NCBI RefSeq assembly: GCF_013266735.1
Contig: NZ_JABSNU010000010.1
Location: 120,453 to 184,452 of the forward strand
Direction of reading: 5' to 3'
Length of the DNA stretch: 64,000 nt
Source of the DNA: Pedobacter foliorum
GTDB taxonomy: Bacteria; Bacteroidota; Bacteroidia; Sphingobacteriales; Sphingobacteriaceae
Shown here piece after piece: positions 42,932 through 53,274 of the stretch (positions are counted from its first letter, which is position 1; every line of letters starts with the position of its first letter). The position numbers and the translations under genes are program-made. The notes under the pieces are model-generated. The model searched no databases. It worked only from the letters and a program-made list of their open reading frames with translations, and had not been told where the DNA came from.

Positions 42932-45262
42932 ATGCCAATAGCCAAGAGACTAGTACCATTACTTTTAATAATCTTATGTTTTTGTCGATTTTCTTTTGCG
43001 CAGAATAAATTTACGGTCAGTGGTACAGTTACTGATTCTGGAACTGGGGAGACGTTAATAGGAGCCAGCGTTAAATTGTTAGGTTCAATTACCAGTGGAA
43101 CTGTAACCAATGCCTATGGGTTTTACTCGTTGAGTGTACCGGAAGGGGCGTACAAAATTTCGGTAAGTTTTATCGGTTATAAAACCGTTGAGCATTCAAT
43201 TACTATTTCAAAGAACTTACGACAGAACTTTGTTCTTTCAGAGGATAATCAGCTAAATGAGGTCGTTATTTCTGCTGAAAAAAGGGATGAGAATGTGAGT
43301 AGTCCACAAATGGGACTTCAAAAGATCAATGTCAGAGAGATTAATAATGTGCCTGTTTTGCTTGGTGAACGTGATGTGCTTAAAACCTTACAATTGTTAC
43401 CAGGAATTAAATCAGCAGGAGAAGGCAATAGTGGTTTCTATGTAAGGGGTGGATCTACTGATCAGAATTTGATCCTGTTAGATGAAGCTCCAGTTTATAA
43501 TGCTTCTCACTTGCTTGGTTTTTTTTCTACTTTTAATTCTGATGCCATTAAGGACGTAAGCGTTTATAAAGGTGGTATGCCTGCTCAATACGGAGGCAGA
43601 CTAGCTTCAGTATTAGATATAAAGATGAACGATGGAAATCGTAAAGATTATACTGCCGAGGGAGGTATAGGTTTGATTTCATCGAGATTAAAGGTAGAAG
43701 GGCCAATTGTTAAGGACAAAGGTTCATTTATGGTTAGTGCACGCAGAACTTATCTTGATGCATTTTTAGCATTATCACCAGATAGTTCAGTAAGTGGAAA
43801 TACGCTTTATTTTTATGATGTAAATGCGAAAGCAAACTACCAGTTGGATGATAAAAATACGTTGTTCTTATCCGGTTATTTCGGAAGGGATAAGCTAGGT
43901 ATTTCTGAGGCCTTTGGTTTTAACTGGGGTAATTCAACAGTTACACTGCGCTGGAATCATCTTTATAGTGATCGTTTGTTCTCAAATACTTCTTTAATTT
44001 ATAGCAATTACAATTATGTGATTCAGAATTTTATGGAGGACAATGACTTTGAAGTTAATTCTTCTATAAAAGATTTCAATTTAAAACAAGATTTTGAGTA
44101 TAGCTTAAGTAATAGACATAGCTTGAAATTTGGAGTAAATGCTATTCATCACACTATTGCGCCAGGTAAGCTTACTGCAAGTGATTCATCCAGCGTGAAT
44201 CAGACCACTTACGAAAACCGCAAGGGTTATGAGCTTGCCACTTATGTATCAGATGAGTGGGCGATAAGTGATCGTTTGAATCTAGTTTATGGGCTAAGAA
44301 TAAGTGGTTTTTCTTTAACAGGACCAGGTAATTTCAAAGCATATGATGAGGATGGGAATATCATTAGCACAAAGACCTATAAAGCCGGGGAGGTGGTTAA
44401 AAACTACTTTAATCTTGAACCAAGATTTTCTGCTAGTTATCAGATCGCACCTTCAAGTTCTTTGAAAGCGGCATATACCAGAAATATTCAAAACATCCAT
44501 TTGATGTCTAATTCTACTTCAACTTCTCCAACAGATCTTTACATAATGAATAGCAATAATGTAAAACCGGAAATTGCAGATCAGATTGCCGCAGGGTATT
44601 TTAGAAATTTTAACGACAATAATTATGAGTTTTCTGCAGAAGTGTACTATAAATGGATGCAAAACCAGATTGAGTACAGAAGTGGAACTGATTTAAGAGG
44701 AAATGGTAATGTTGAAGCTGATTTGTTGTATGGTGATGGTAGGGCTTATGGTATTGAACTTTTCCTAAAGAAAAGGTTTGGTAAGTTTAACGGATGGATT
44801 GGATATACCTGGTCGAGAACACAACGACAGTTTGATGCCATTAATGAAGCTAAGTGGTTTTATGCTAAGCAAGACAGAACTCATGACATATCATTAGTTG
44901 GAATTTATAAGGCAGGACCGCGCTGGACTTTCTCTTCTGTTTTTGTTTATAATACCGGAAATGCAGTCACTTATCCAAGTGGTAAGTATCAGATTAATGG
45001 TCGTACTACCTTTTACTATACAGAAAAGAACGGATACCGCACTCCAGATTATCATCGTTTGGACGTTGCTGCCACACTGGAAGGGAAACCCGGAAAGAAG
45101 CTTCAGTCGAGTTGGTCATTTGGTATTTACAATTTGTACAATCGCCAGAATGCATTTTCAATTGATTTTAAAGATAATCCTGATGATGTCTCAAAAACTC
45201 AGGTGGTACGTACAACTTTGTTTGGCATAATTCCTTCGGTGACGTGGAATTTCAAATTTTAA
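42932..45262 (+). CDS. TonB-dependent receptor with carboxypeptidase-regulatory-like domain
   Basis: The 776-residue protein has a signal peptide (cleavage near SFAQ), a carboxypeptidase-like regulatory domain (about 26-110), a TonB plug (about 115-230; VLKTLQLLPGIKSAGEGNSG, FYVRGGSTDQNLILLDEAPV) and a barrel ending in TWNFKF. A DUF4249 lipoprotein gene follows 4 bases later, the usual partner of this receptor subgroup. The substrate is unknown; the GH9 gene upstream hints at a glycan. Confidence 0.93.
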   Translation: MPIAKRLVPLLLIILCFCRFSFAQNKFTVSGTVTDSGTGETLIGASVKLLGSITSGTVTNAYGFYSLSVPEGAYKISVSFIGYKTVEHSITISKNLRQNFVLSEDNQLNEVVISAEKRDENVSSPQMGLQKINVREINNVPVLLGERDVLKTLQLLPGIKSAGEGNSGFYVRGGSTDQNLILLDEAPVYNASHLLGFFSTFNSDAIKDVSVYKGGMPAQYGGRLASVLDIKMNDGNRKDYTAEGGIGLISSRLKVEGPIVKDKGSFMVSARRTYLDAFLALSPDSSVSGNTLYFYDVNAKANYQLDDKNTLFLSGYFGRDKLGISEAFGFNWGNSTVTLRWNHLYSDRLFSNTSLIYSNYNYVIQNFMEDNDFEVNSSIKDFNLKQDFEYSLSNRHSLKFGVNAIHHTIAPGKLTASDSSSVNQTTYENRKGYELATYVSDEWAISDRLNLVYGLRISGFSLTGPGNFKAYDEDGNIISTKTYKAGEVVKNYFNLEPRFSASYQIAPSSSLKAAYTRNIQNIHLMSNSTSTSPTDLYIMNSNNVKPEIADQIAAGYFRNFNDNNYEFSAEVYYKWMQNQIEYRSGTDLRGNGNVEADLLYGDGRAYGIELFLKKRFGKFNGWIGYTWSRTQRQFDAINEAKWFYAKQDRTHDISLVGIYKAGPRWTFSSVFVYNTGNAVTYPSGKYQINGRTTFYYTEKNGYRTPDYHRLDVAATLEGKPGKKLQSSWSFGIYNLYNRQNAFSIDFKDNPDDVSKTQVVRTTLFGIIPSVTWNFKF

Positions 45263-45266
45263 TAAG

Positions 45267-46061
45267 ATGAAAAAGAAGGATATAATTTCTGTCATTGGTG
45301 CTTTGATTGTTTTGGTGTGGCTTTCCGGATGTGAAAAGGTAATCGACCTGAAATTGGATAATGCCACACCACAACTGGTAATATACGGGGGGCTTAGTGA
45401 TAAAATTGACAATCATTTGGTAATGATTTCTAAAACATATGATTTTACAGATCCGAATAGATTTAATCCAGTTTCCGGAGCAAAAGTGGTGGTGAGGAAT
45501 GAAGAGGGAGTTACAATAGAATACGTGGAGGTTTCTAATGGTTTATATCAGAGCCCTAAATTTAGAGGCCAGTCGGGTAAAAAATATATGCTTGATGTAA
45601 CTTATGACGGAAAAATTTATTCCGCCACTTCTACGATGCCCGGTAAGGTGCCATTGGATTCTCTTACTTTTAAAGATTTTAGTTTTTTTGGTAAAACCAA
45701 TACCTATGTTGCTGCCAATTATGTTGATCCAAAAGACATTCAGAATCAGTATAGGTATATTTTGACTGTTAAAGGTAAAATAGAAGATGATGCGGTGAGT
45801 GAAGATCGATTTGATGATGGTAACAAGGTGGCAAATGTTATTTTTTATGAGTTAAACGATCTGGTTCGTGGAGATACAATTGATGTTGAGTTTCAATGTA
45901 TAGATAGAAATGTTTATAAGTACTTTTATAGTTTGGGGCAAAATTCGGGTACAGGTGGACCTCCGGTAGCCCCGGCTAATCCGCCATCTAATTTTAACAA
46001 TAAAGCATTAGGAGTTTTTAATGCATATTCGATAAGTCGAAAAACCGTTGTAATTAAATAA
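45267..46061 (+). CDS. DUF4249 domain-containing lipoprotein
   Basis: This 264-residue protein has a lipobox ending at Cys22 (WLSGC) and the DUF4249 domain, with the usual EKVIDLKLDNATPQLVIYGG opening and PFNPVSGAKVVV-like segment (FNPVSGAKVVVRNEEG). It is a surface lipoprotein encoded directly after a TonB receptor, a common pair in Bacteroidota. It probably assists the receptor, but no ligand is known. Confidence 0.92.
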   Translation: MKKKDIISVIGALIVLVWLSGCEKVIDLKLDNATPQLVIYGGLSDKIDNHLVMISKTYDFTDPNRFNPVSGAKVVVRNEEGVTIEYVEVSNGLYQSPKFRGQSGKKYMLDVTYDGKIYSATSTMPGKVPLDSLTFKDFSFFGKTNTYVAANYVDPKDIQNQYRYILTVKGKIEDDAVSEDRFDDGNKVANVIFYELNDLVRGDTIDVEFQCIDRNVYKYFYSLGQNSGTGGPPVAPANPPSNFNNKALGVFNAYSISRKTVVIK

Positions 46062-46137
46062 TGTAAGCTTTCAGTATGATGTGGAATTGTATTATATTGC
46101 ACTGATAGCCAATTTTTGGAGTTCTAACTTATTATCT

Positions 46138-47331
46138 ATGCTTACAGAATTAAGTCAAAATCAATTTTCAATTGAAGAGGAGCGGATAAAAGCCTTAAAT
46201 AGGTATGAGGTTTTGGATACGCCACCCGATGGCTCATTTGATAAGTTGACCAGGTTGGCAGCAAAATTATTCAATGTACCAATAGCTATTATTAGCATTG
46301 TTGATAAGGACAGAATTTGGTTTAAATCGAAATATGGTGTAGATGTTCAGGAAGTGAGTCGTGATATTGGACTTTGCGCTCAGGCAGTATTATCTGATGG
46401 ACTTTACAAAGTTGAGGATACATTTATCGATCCGGAAATTGCATTAAACCCAGTAAGATTAGGTGATATAGATTTAAGATTTTATGCCGCACTTCCACTA
46501 AAAACAATCGACAATTTTAACCTTGGAGCTTTTTGTCTTATTGATAAAGAACCAAGAAAGTTTGGTTCTGAAGATGAAGCGATTTTGAGTGATTTAAGAG
46601 ATCTAGTTATGGATCAGATTGAACTTAAGTTAGCATCAAGGCTTATTGCGATACAACACAATCAAATCTTAAATACCACAGCTCATGATCTGAAAAATCC
46701 ACTTACAACCATACCAGTTCGAGCTGACTTGATAAAACTTAGGAAGAATGATCCGGAAATGGTAGATAAGATGTGCGAACAAATTAAAACTGCTAGTTTA
46801 AATATGGTTCGTATTATTGATGAACTGTTGCTCTCCGGTACTGCAGAGGCAGGCAAGGTACAATTGTTATATATTAAGTTAAATCTGTCATCATTGATTA
46901 GTAATGTGATTTCAATGAATTTGCCACTTGCAGAGCGAAAAAATCAAGCAATAAACTTTATACCTGAAGATGATATTGTAATAAATGGAGATGAGGGTAA
47001 ACTATCAGAAGTACTGGATAATCTGATCAATAATGCAATCAAATATTCACCTGCAAATACCAATATAGAAGTGAGCGTAAAGAAGCTTGAAGGTAAAGTG
47101 CTTATAATGGTAAAAGACGAAGGACAAGGGCTCACTGATGATGATAAAAATAGATTGTATCAACGCTTTACCAGGTTAAGCGCACAACCAACCGGTGGCG
47201 AAAATTCAACAGGTTTAGGTCTCTCTATAGTTAGGGTGTTGGTAGAAGCACACGAAGGTAGAATATGGGCTGAAAGTGAAGGTCACGATAAAGGATCAAC
47301 TTTTATTGTTGAATTGCCTTTACAGGATTAG
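46138..47331 (+). CDS. GAF-domain sensor histidine kinase
   Basis: The roughly 397-residue cytosolic protein has a GAF domain (about 15-165, with EEERIKALNRYEVLDTPPD and LGAFCLIDKEPRKF), a HisKA dimerisation domain with the phosphoacceptor in TAHDLKNPLTT, and an ATPase domain with N-box (DNLINNAIKYS), DEGQGL and GLGLSIV. The frame extends back to a GTG at 46081, but the ATG at 46138 is the usual family start. No response regulator is adjacent. Its stop overlaps the convergent epimerase stop by 4 bases. Confidence 0.9.
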   Translation: MLTELSQNQFSIEEERIKALNRYEVLDTPPDGSFDKLTRLAAKLFNVPIAIISIVDKDRIWFKSKYGVDVQEVSRDIGLCAQAVLSDGLYKVEDTFIDPEIALNPVRLGDIDLRFYAALPLKTIDNFNLGAFCLIDKEPRKFGSEDEAILSDLRDLVMDQIELKLASRLIAIQHNQILNTTAHDLKNPLTTIPVRADLIKLRKNDPEMVDKMCEQIKTASLNMVRIIDELLLSGTAEAGKVQLLYIKLNLSSLISNVISMNLPLAERKNQAINFIPEDDIVINGDEGKLSEVLDNLINNAIKYSPANTNIEVSVKKLEGKVLIMVKDEGQGLTDDDKNRLYQRFTRLSAQPTGGENSTGLGLSIVRVLVEAHEGRIWAESEGHDKGSTFIVELPLQD

Positions 47332-48194
47332 AAGCACTCTATTGACCAGATACGCTCCGATTTGCCTTTTGGAGGCAATGTTATAATTCCTTCTTTATCT
47401 TTAAGATTCTGATTATGGTTTATTCCATCAGCAATTCCACACCATGGCTCTAAACATACAAAATCGGCATCTTTAGCAGCCCAAATTCCAAAGAATGGGA
47501 AATTTTTAAAGTTGAAATGTAAACCATGTGAATCCTTATGGTTTTTAAGCGATATACGGTCACTTTTTAGCGTTTTAAACACTAGTGCATCTTTGTAGAA
47601 AAGGTTGTGTGTTAGGGGTAGGGAGTGATTACTAAGGCTTATTATATCTGTTTCATCATCAATTAAATCGCCATTCAGTTTGTGGTAAATAAGGCTCTCA
47701 TCTTTATTAAATTCTAAGAAATAATCGTCGTAGTCAATATGCTCATTAGTTGATGCCGAAAATGCAGGATGTCCACCTACTGAAAACAGAAGGTCCTTGT
47801 CGTCTGGATTTAAAACTATATAGGTACAAAATAGGCTTGTCCCTATTATTTTATAGTGTAATTGTAAGGTGAAATTAAAAGGATAAACTTTTAGTGTTTC
47901 TTCGTTTTGGGTTAATGTAAACAGGGCCTCAGTATGGCTAATTAATTCCAGGCTAAATTCATTGTCTCTGGCAAAACCATGTCTTGGTAGTTTATATTCC
48001 TTGTCTCCATAGTAATAGGTGTTGTCTTTTAGCGCACCTACAATAGGGAAAAGTATAGGACTAAATTTCCCCCAATAATCAGGATTTCCATTCCATAGGT
48101 ACTCTTTACCTGTTTCTTTACTTGTCAGGTTTTGTAGCTCCGCACCTTTTGTAGATAAAGATGCTTTTATATATTCGTTTTCCAGGAAAATCAT
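47328..48194 (-). CDS. Aldose 1-epimerase family protein
   Basis: This 288-residue cytosolic protein has the galactose-mutarotase-like fold of the YeaD/LacX-type family: PILFPIVGALKDN, KLPRHGFARDNEF (His as a catalytic candidate) and VGGHPAFS are typical. It interconverts sugar anomers, perhaps phosphosugars. It lies between two histidine kinase genes and its stop overlaps the GAF kinase stop by 4 bases. The substrate is unknown. Confidence 0.88.
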   Translation of the reverse strand: MIFLENEYIKASLSTKGAELQNLTSKETGKEYLWNGNPDYWGKFSPILFPIVGALKDNTYYYGDKEYKLPRHGFARDNEFSLELISHTEALFTLTQNEETLKVYPFNFTLQLHYKIIGTSLFCTYIVLNPDDKDLLFSVGGHPAFSASTNEHIDYDDYFLEFNKDESLIYHKLNGDLIDDETDIISLSNHSLPLTHNLFYKDALVFKTLKSDRISLKNHKDSHGLHFNFKNFPFFGIWAAKDADFVCLEPWCGIADGINHNQNLKDKEGIITLPPKGKSERIWSIECF

Positions 48195-48308
48195 AAGTGC
48201 TAAAATAGTTAATTTCTTATGTAATTAACTGTAATGTTTATAGGTAATTGTTTGGTTAATTTAATTAATTCCAAAATAATAGCTGTATCTATTTTGTTTG
48301 TAAAGAGT

Positions 48309-48316
48309 TATATTTG
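48309..48316 (+). promoter_or_regulatory. -7 promoter element for the PAS histidine kinase
   Basis: TATATTTG is a full match to TAnnTTTG, 16 bases before the ATG at 48332. TTTG words upstream lie too close for a canonical -33 element. Confidence 0.45.
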
Positions 48317-48331
48317 TTGTAATAACAAGCT

Positions 48332-50692
48332 ATGAATCTCAAAGAAAAATTAGCAGTGTTTACGGGATGGCTGCTAGGCAAGCCCAAAGTTATTGGCTTA
48401 TGTGTATTCTTATTTTTGCTAATGCTGATTGGCTTATTAGTCATTCAGAGGTATCAGATTATTAAAGAAGGTAGGCGCCTCGAAATGGCCAACGCGCTTA
48501 ATGTAGTAAAGCAAAATGTTCAATTAACCTTGAATAATGGTTATGCGGCTGCTTTAACTCTTGCATTAACTTTAAATGAAAAAGGTGTCCCAGAAAATTT
48601 TGAGGCTGTTGGCGCTAAATTAATGGAATCTAATCCTGATTACCAGGTGCTTGAGATGTTACCACAAGGTGTAATAAAATATCTCTATCCACTAAAGGGT
48701 AATGAACTGGCAATGAACCTTGATCTTTTTAAAAAAACTGCAGAATCGAGATTAATGGCCACTCAATCAAAATTATCTAAAACGATGTATTACGCAGGGC
48801 CTTACGAATTGCAGCAAGGCGGAATGGGAGTTATAGGAAGGTTACCTATATATCGTAATAATAAGTTTTGGGGGTTTTCTGCTGTGGTAATTAAGCAGGA
48901 GGCATTTTTTAATAGTATTGGTGTTTATAAGGATAAAGGCAATGATTTTTATTTTCAGTTTTCTAAGCTAGATGTAAGCTCAGGGAAAGAGCATTTTATT
49001 TTGGAAGGGGATACTAGCTTTTTTGATCGAAGTTATCAATATGCAATGTTTCCAAACACCAACTGGAAGCTTTATATCATCCCTGCTGATGATGGAAAAA
49101 TACCTTTTCTATTTGTGTATCCTTTACTTTTTGCTCTTTGCTTAGCAGCTCTATCAAGCTTATTAGTGGTTCAGGTTGTTAAAAAAACTACAAAACTGCA
49201 GACTCAGGTTTACAGTCAGAAGTCTGAGTTGATTAATACAGAAACGAAGTTTAAGACAATATTTGATCAGGCGGCAATAGGGATAGCCCTGATAACTCCT
49301 GCCGAGGGTAGATTTTTACAGGTGAATAAGAAATTGTGCGAAATAATGGGCTACAAAGAATCAGAATTACTTGAATTAGGATTTCAGAATATAACTTTCC
49401 CTAATCAACTAAATGGAACTGTTAATAATATTAACAGCCTAAGGGAAGGAAAGATAAAAGAGTATAGGGTTCAAAAGAAATATGTACATAAAGAGGGGCA
49501 TGTTAAGTGGTGTAATATTGTAGAAACACCTTTATGGAATGATGATGGAACACCATCTAGCCATATCGTAATTGTTGAGGATGTAACTGATCGGAAAGCT
49601 GCGGAAAAGATTGTTCTTGATTCTCAACTGAGGATTGAATCTTTGATAAATACAATTGACGGGATTGTTTGGGAAGCAGATCCTAATACTTTTGAATTCA
49701 CATTTATTAGCAAAAAAGTTGAGGATATCTTAGGTTATTCGGCCGAGGAATGGCTCTCGTGTCCAACTTTTTGGGTTGATCATATTTATCCTGAAGATAG
49801 GGATTGGGCCATCGACTATTGTGCCGTTTCGACCAGAAACAATGTACAACATGATTTTGAGTACAGGATGATTGCTAAAGATGGCTCAGTTGTATGGCTT
49901 CGCGATATTGTAAATGTAATTTCTGAAGACGGTAAGCCCATTTTATTAAGAGGTATTATGATTGACGTGGGCGAAAATAAAGAGGCTCAAGACGCTCTTA
50001 AAGACTCGTTTGATCTGGTTACTGAACAAAATAAAAGACTACTGAACTTTTCATATATCGTTTCTCATAATTTAAGGTCACATACCAGCAATATTCAGGC
50101 AATTACAAATCTCATAGGGTACACCAATTCTGAAGAAGAAAGGACTGAATTGATTGAAGTCCTTAAAACCGTTTCAGGCCTCTTAAATGAGACTATGTTA
50201 AATTTGAATAAGGTGGTTAATATCCAGACAAGTATTGATGTGATAAAGGAACCTTTAAGCTTAAATAACTACATTAATAAAACTATTGACATATTAAACG
50301 ACCAAATTCTTTTAAAGAATGCGATTATAAATAACAAGGTTCCTATCGATGTTATTGTTAATTATAATCCAGCATACCTGGAAAGTATTTTATTGAATTT
50401 TATTTTTAATGCAATCAGATATAGTCATCCTGATAGAAATCCGGTAGTTGAATTGGTTTCTTTTATTGAAGATTCGCAAACTGTTCTACAAATTTCTGAT
50501 AATGGAATTGGAATAGATCTGGAAAAGCATGGAGAGGAGCTTTACGGTTTGTATAAGACCTTTAATAAAAAGCCCGACTCTAAGGGAGTAGGGCTTTTTA
50601 TTACGAAAAATCAGATTGATGCCATGGGAGGCAAGGTGATAGTAAGTAGTGTTGTAAATCAAGGGACTACTTTTAAAATACATTTTAAATAG
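48332..50692 (+). CDS. Membrane CHASE-PAS-PAS sensor histidine kinase
   Basis: The 786-residue protein has a membrane helix at about 20-40, a periplasmic CHASE-like domain (about 45-260; LEMLPQGVIKYLYPLKGNE), a second helix at about 265-285, two PAS domains (about 305-425 and 435-555) and a kinase core with YIVSHNLRSHTSNI (H-box), an ATPase domain (NFIFNAIRYS, DNGIGI) and GVGLFITK. It senses an unknown periplasmic signal. The cognate regulator is not adjacent; the receiver protein at 8138 could be one candidate but that is speculation. Confidence 0.9.
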   Translation: MNLKEKLAVFTGWLLGKPKVIGLCVFLFLLMLIGLLVIQRYQIIKEGRRLEMANALNVVKQNVQLTLNNGYAAALTLALTLNEKGVPENFEAVGAKLMESNPDYQVLEMLPQGVIKYLYPLKGNELAMNLDLFKKTAESRLMATQSKLSKTMYYAGPYELQQGGMGVIGRLPIYRNNKFWGFSAVVIKQEAFFNSIGVYKDKGNDFYFQFSKLDVSSGKEHFILEGDTSFFDRSYQYAMFPNTNWKLYIIPADDGKIPFLFVYPLLFALCLAALSSLLVVQVVKKTTKLQTQVYSQKSELINTETKFKTIFDQAAIGIALITPAEGRFLQVNKKLCEIMGYKESELLELGFQNITFPNQLNGTVNNINSLREGKIKEYRVQKKYVHKEGHVKWCNIVETPLWNDDGTPSSHIVIVEDVTDRKAAEKIVLDSQLRIESLINTIDGIVWEADPNTFEFTFISKKVEDILGYSAEEWLSCPTFWVDHIYPEDRDWAIDYCAVSTRNNVQHDFEYRMIAKDGSVVWLRDIVNVISEDGKPILLRGIMIDVGENKEAQDALKDSFDLVTEQNKRLLNFSYIVSHNLRSHTSNIQAITNLIGYTNSEEERTELIEVLKTVSGLLNETMLNLNKVVNIQTSIDVIKEPLSLNNYINKTIDILNDQILLKNAIINNKVPIDVIVNYNPAYLESILLNFIFNAIRYSHPDRNPVVELVSFIEDSQTVLQISDNGIGIDLEKHGEELYGLYKTFNKKPDSKGVGLFITKNQIDAMGGKVIVSSVVNQGTTFKIHFK

Positions 50693-50709
50693 CGTATTTA
50701 CACTTAATG

Positions 50710-51702
50710 TTATTCTTTTTTTGCATCTGTTGCTGCAGCTTCTGCTTTAGCTTTCTTTTTAAAGAAACCTCTTAAAAGAAAATTATGTTGCAAGGCTTCC
50801 AGATTTTCATCAAGTTTTTTACTGCTTGTTTCCATGTTTAGCATAATTGTTTTTACCTGCTCCGCCGTTTTTTGATCATTCAACAATACGCCAACTGCAT
50901 TATCTGTTTGTGTTAGTTTTGAAGATGCCTTATTCAGGTTTTCTGTAAGTTCTGATGCAGAGTTAGCGGTTTTCTGTAGTTCATTTACAGACGCTTGAAG
51001 CTTAGCAAAAACTGCAGTGTCAGTTAGTAATTTATCAGTTAAACCGCCTTTTGTATTTAAAGTTTTAGTGAACTTATCCAATTCTGCTGCCATTTTATTC
51101 GCAGAAGCTGTAGTAGTTTTTAAATTCACCACAATTGCTTTGAAGTCAGAAGCGATCTGCTCATCGGTAAGTAATGCACCTACTGTTCCTTTTCCTTCAA
51201 CAAGGCTTTTGGCCAGAATTTTAAAGTCAGAAGTTACATCTACCAGGTTTTTGTTATTTACCTGGAAGGTTTTCATGATATCATCAGTCGACAAGGTAGT
51301 GTTAACGCGAAGTCTGTCTCCATCCTCAACAAATGGGAATTTTGGTGTACCACCCGTAATTACAATGATCTTATTCCCAATCAATCCATCAGAACTGATA
51401 CTGGCCGATGCATCTTTGTGAATATATTTATGTGCTTCTTCTTCGATGTTAAGAAACACTTGTACCTGCGAGGTTCCGAAAAATTGAATCTTTTTAATGG
51501 TACCTATCTTTACACCGGAAAACCAAACATTATTCCCTGTTTTAAGGCCCTGGATATCGTTGAAAACCACATCAACAGTAAAGCTTTTTACGAAAGCTTT
51601 TTTCTGACTGCCTAACGTAAAAACCCCTAAAATAAATATCGCTATGCCCAGGAGAATAAACGCTCCCACTATAATCTTACGGCGTGTGTCTGTTGCCTGC
51701 AT
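50710..51702 (-). CDS. MlaD family (MCE) lipid-binding protein
   Basis: This 330-residue protein has an N-terminal membrane anchor (IIVGAFILLGIAIFILGVFTL), an MCE domain (about 39-115, with VVFNDIQGLKTGNNVWFSGVKIGTIKKI broken at the usual turn) and a coiled-coil tail (about 150-310). The end, FLLRGFFKK, is typical. It is the substrate-binding subunit of a Mla-type phospholipid transporter in the inner membrane. It ends the operon after the permease and ATPase. Confidence 0.93.
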   Translation of the reverse strand: MQATDTRRKIIVGAFILLGIAIFILGVFTLGSQKKAFVKSFTVDVVFNDIQGLKTGNNVWFSGVKIGTIKKIQFFGTSQVQVFLNIEEEAHKYIHKDASASISSDGLIGNKIIVITGGTPKFPFVEDGDRLRVNTTLSTDDIMKTFQVNNKNLVDVTSDFKILAKSLVEGKGTVGALLTDEQIASDFKAIVVNLKTTTASANKMAAELDKFTKTLNTKGGLTDKLLTDTAVFAKLQASVNELQKTANSASELTENLNKASSKLTQTDNAVGVLLNDQKTAEQVKTIMLNMETSSKKLDENLEALQHNFLLRGFFKKKAKAEAAATDAKKE

Positions 51703-51707
51703 AATTT

Positions 51708-52478
51708 CTATTGAATAAAATTGTAATCGTAAAATGGTTTTACCCGGTCATCACTTGTATTAAACACGTCTTCGAAAGTGCCCTGACGCTCAAACTTGCC
51801 ATCTAATAACATGGCTACTCTATTACCAACTGCTTTTGCACAAGTTAAATCATGGGTAATTATAATAGAACTTGTGTGGAAGCGCTCCTGGACCTCGTTA
51901 ATCAGGTTATTGATCTCTAAACAGGTTATCGGATCAAGTCCGGCTGTTGGCTCATCATAAAGCATTATTTCGGGTCTTAATATCAGTGTTCTTGCTATAC
52001 CTATTCTTTTTCTTTGCCCACCTGATAATTCAGATGGCATTTGGTTAATGGTATGGAGCAAACCAACTGCATCTAGCATCTCCTCAACAGCACTTGTTAT
52101 CTCACCCTTTGTTAATTTTCTTTGATTTCTTACTAATGGAAAGATCAGGTTTTCTCTAACCGTCATACTATCGTACAAAGCACTATTTTGGAATGAGAAT
52201 CCCACTTTTAACCTTAATGCAAGTAATTCTTTATAGGTAATCTGATCAACATGCTGGTTAAGCACCTTTACTTCACCACGATCTGGGGTAAGTAAGCCTA
52301 CAACAATTTTTATCAATACAGATTTACCTGTTCCTGATTTCCCAAGCACTACTAGGTTTTCACGCTTATAAAGTTCTAAATCTACTCCTCTAAGCACATG
52401 GTAGTTACCAAAAGACTTATATAGTCCATTGATTTCTATTACTTTTTCATGTTCAGATAAGGGCTTTCTTTCTTCCAT
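51708..52478 (-). CDS. ABC transporter ATP-binding protein, MlaF type
   Basis: The 256-residue ATPase has the Walker A motif GKSGTGKSVL, the Q-loop with GFSFQNSALYDS, signature LSGGQRKRIGIA, Walker B (IMLYDEPTAGLDP) and switch His (ITHDL). It powers lipid transport with the MlaE-like permease and MCE protein. The start lies 10 bases after the permease stop and its stop 5 bases before the MCE start. Confidence 0.94.
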   Translation of the reverse strand: MEERKPLSEHEKVIEINGLYKSFGNYHVLRGVDLELYKRENLVVLGKSGTGKSVLIKIVVGLLTPDRGEVKVLNQHVDQITYKELLALRLKVGFSFQNSALYDSMTVRENLIFPLVRNQRKLTKGEITSAVEEMLDAVGLLHTINQMPSELSGGQRKRIGIARTLILRPEIMLYDEPTAGLDPITCLEINNLINEVQERFHTSSIIITHDLTCAKAVGNRVAMLLDGKFERQGTFEDVFNTSDDRVKPFYDYNFIQ

Positions 52479-52488
52479 AATTTAAAAA

Positions 52489-53274
52489 TTAAGTTCTGAA
52501 TAGACCAAAAAACTGAACTGAAACTACTTCTTCTATAAATATCAGAAACATACCAATTACCACCGCAGAATTGGCGGCTTTACCTACGCCTTCAGTTCCT
52601 TTTGATGAGTTATATCCCTGATAGCAACCAACCATACCAATTGTAAAACCGAATATTACGGCTTTAATAGTAGAGGCTGTGATGTCTAAAAAAGTGATCG
52701 ATTCCAAAGAGGATTGAAAGAATGCCTTCGCACTTGTGCCTTCACTTAAAGAAACGTTTAATAAAGCACCCAACATTCCAACCATAGCAGTATAAAAGGT
52801 AAGAATAGGGATGGTAATTGTTGATGCAAGCACTCTCGTTGTTACTAGAAATTTAAATGGATTGGTAGCTGATACTTCCATTGCATCTATCTGCTCAGTA
52901 ACTCTCATAGATCCAAGTTCTGCACCAATACTTGACCCTACTTTGCCGGCGGCAATTAGAGACGTTAATAGTGGTGCTAATGTTCTTAATAATGCAATAC
53001 CTACTAATGATGGAAGCCATGATGTGGCGCCAAATTCAGATAGGGAAGGTCTTGATTGTTTAGTAAAAACTATACCGGTAATAAATCCGGTTAGAGAGAT
53101 AAGTGCTAATGAACGATATCCAATATCGTAACATTGCTTCATCAACTCTTTTCCTTCGTAAGGAGGTAAGAAACCCTCTTTAAAAAAGCGTCCCATGAAT
53201 TGAAAAACGTCATAAAGCGTTATAAATGTTCTGGATATTTTCCCAGGACTTTTTACTTCATCTTTTATCTCCAT
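52489..53274 (-). CDS. ABC transporter permease, MlaE type
   Basis: This 261-residue integral membrane protein matches the MlaE family: SLALISLTGFITGIVF, the AGKVGSSIGAELGSMRVTEQIDAMEV signature (shown here in part: VGSSIGAELGSMRVTEQID) and VIFGFTIGMVGCYQGY. It forms the permease of a phospholipid transporter. It is the first gene of the mlaE-mlaF-mlaD-like operon. MlaB and MlaC genes are not present, as in other Bacteroidota. Confidence 0.94.
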   Translation of the reverse strand: MEIKDEVKSPGKISRTFITLYDVFQFMGRFFKEGFLPPYEGKELMKQCYDIGYRSLALISLTGFITGIVFTKQSRPSLSEFGATSWLPSLVGIALLRTLAPLLTSLIAAGKVGSSIGAELGSMRVTEQIDAMEVSATNPFKFLVTTRVLASTITIPILTFYTAMVGMLGALLNVSLSEGTSAKAFFQSSLESITFLDITASTIKAVIFGFTIGMVGCYQGYNSSKGTEGVGKAANSAVVIGMFLIFIEEVVSVQFFGLFRT

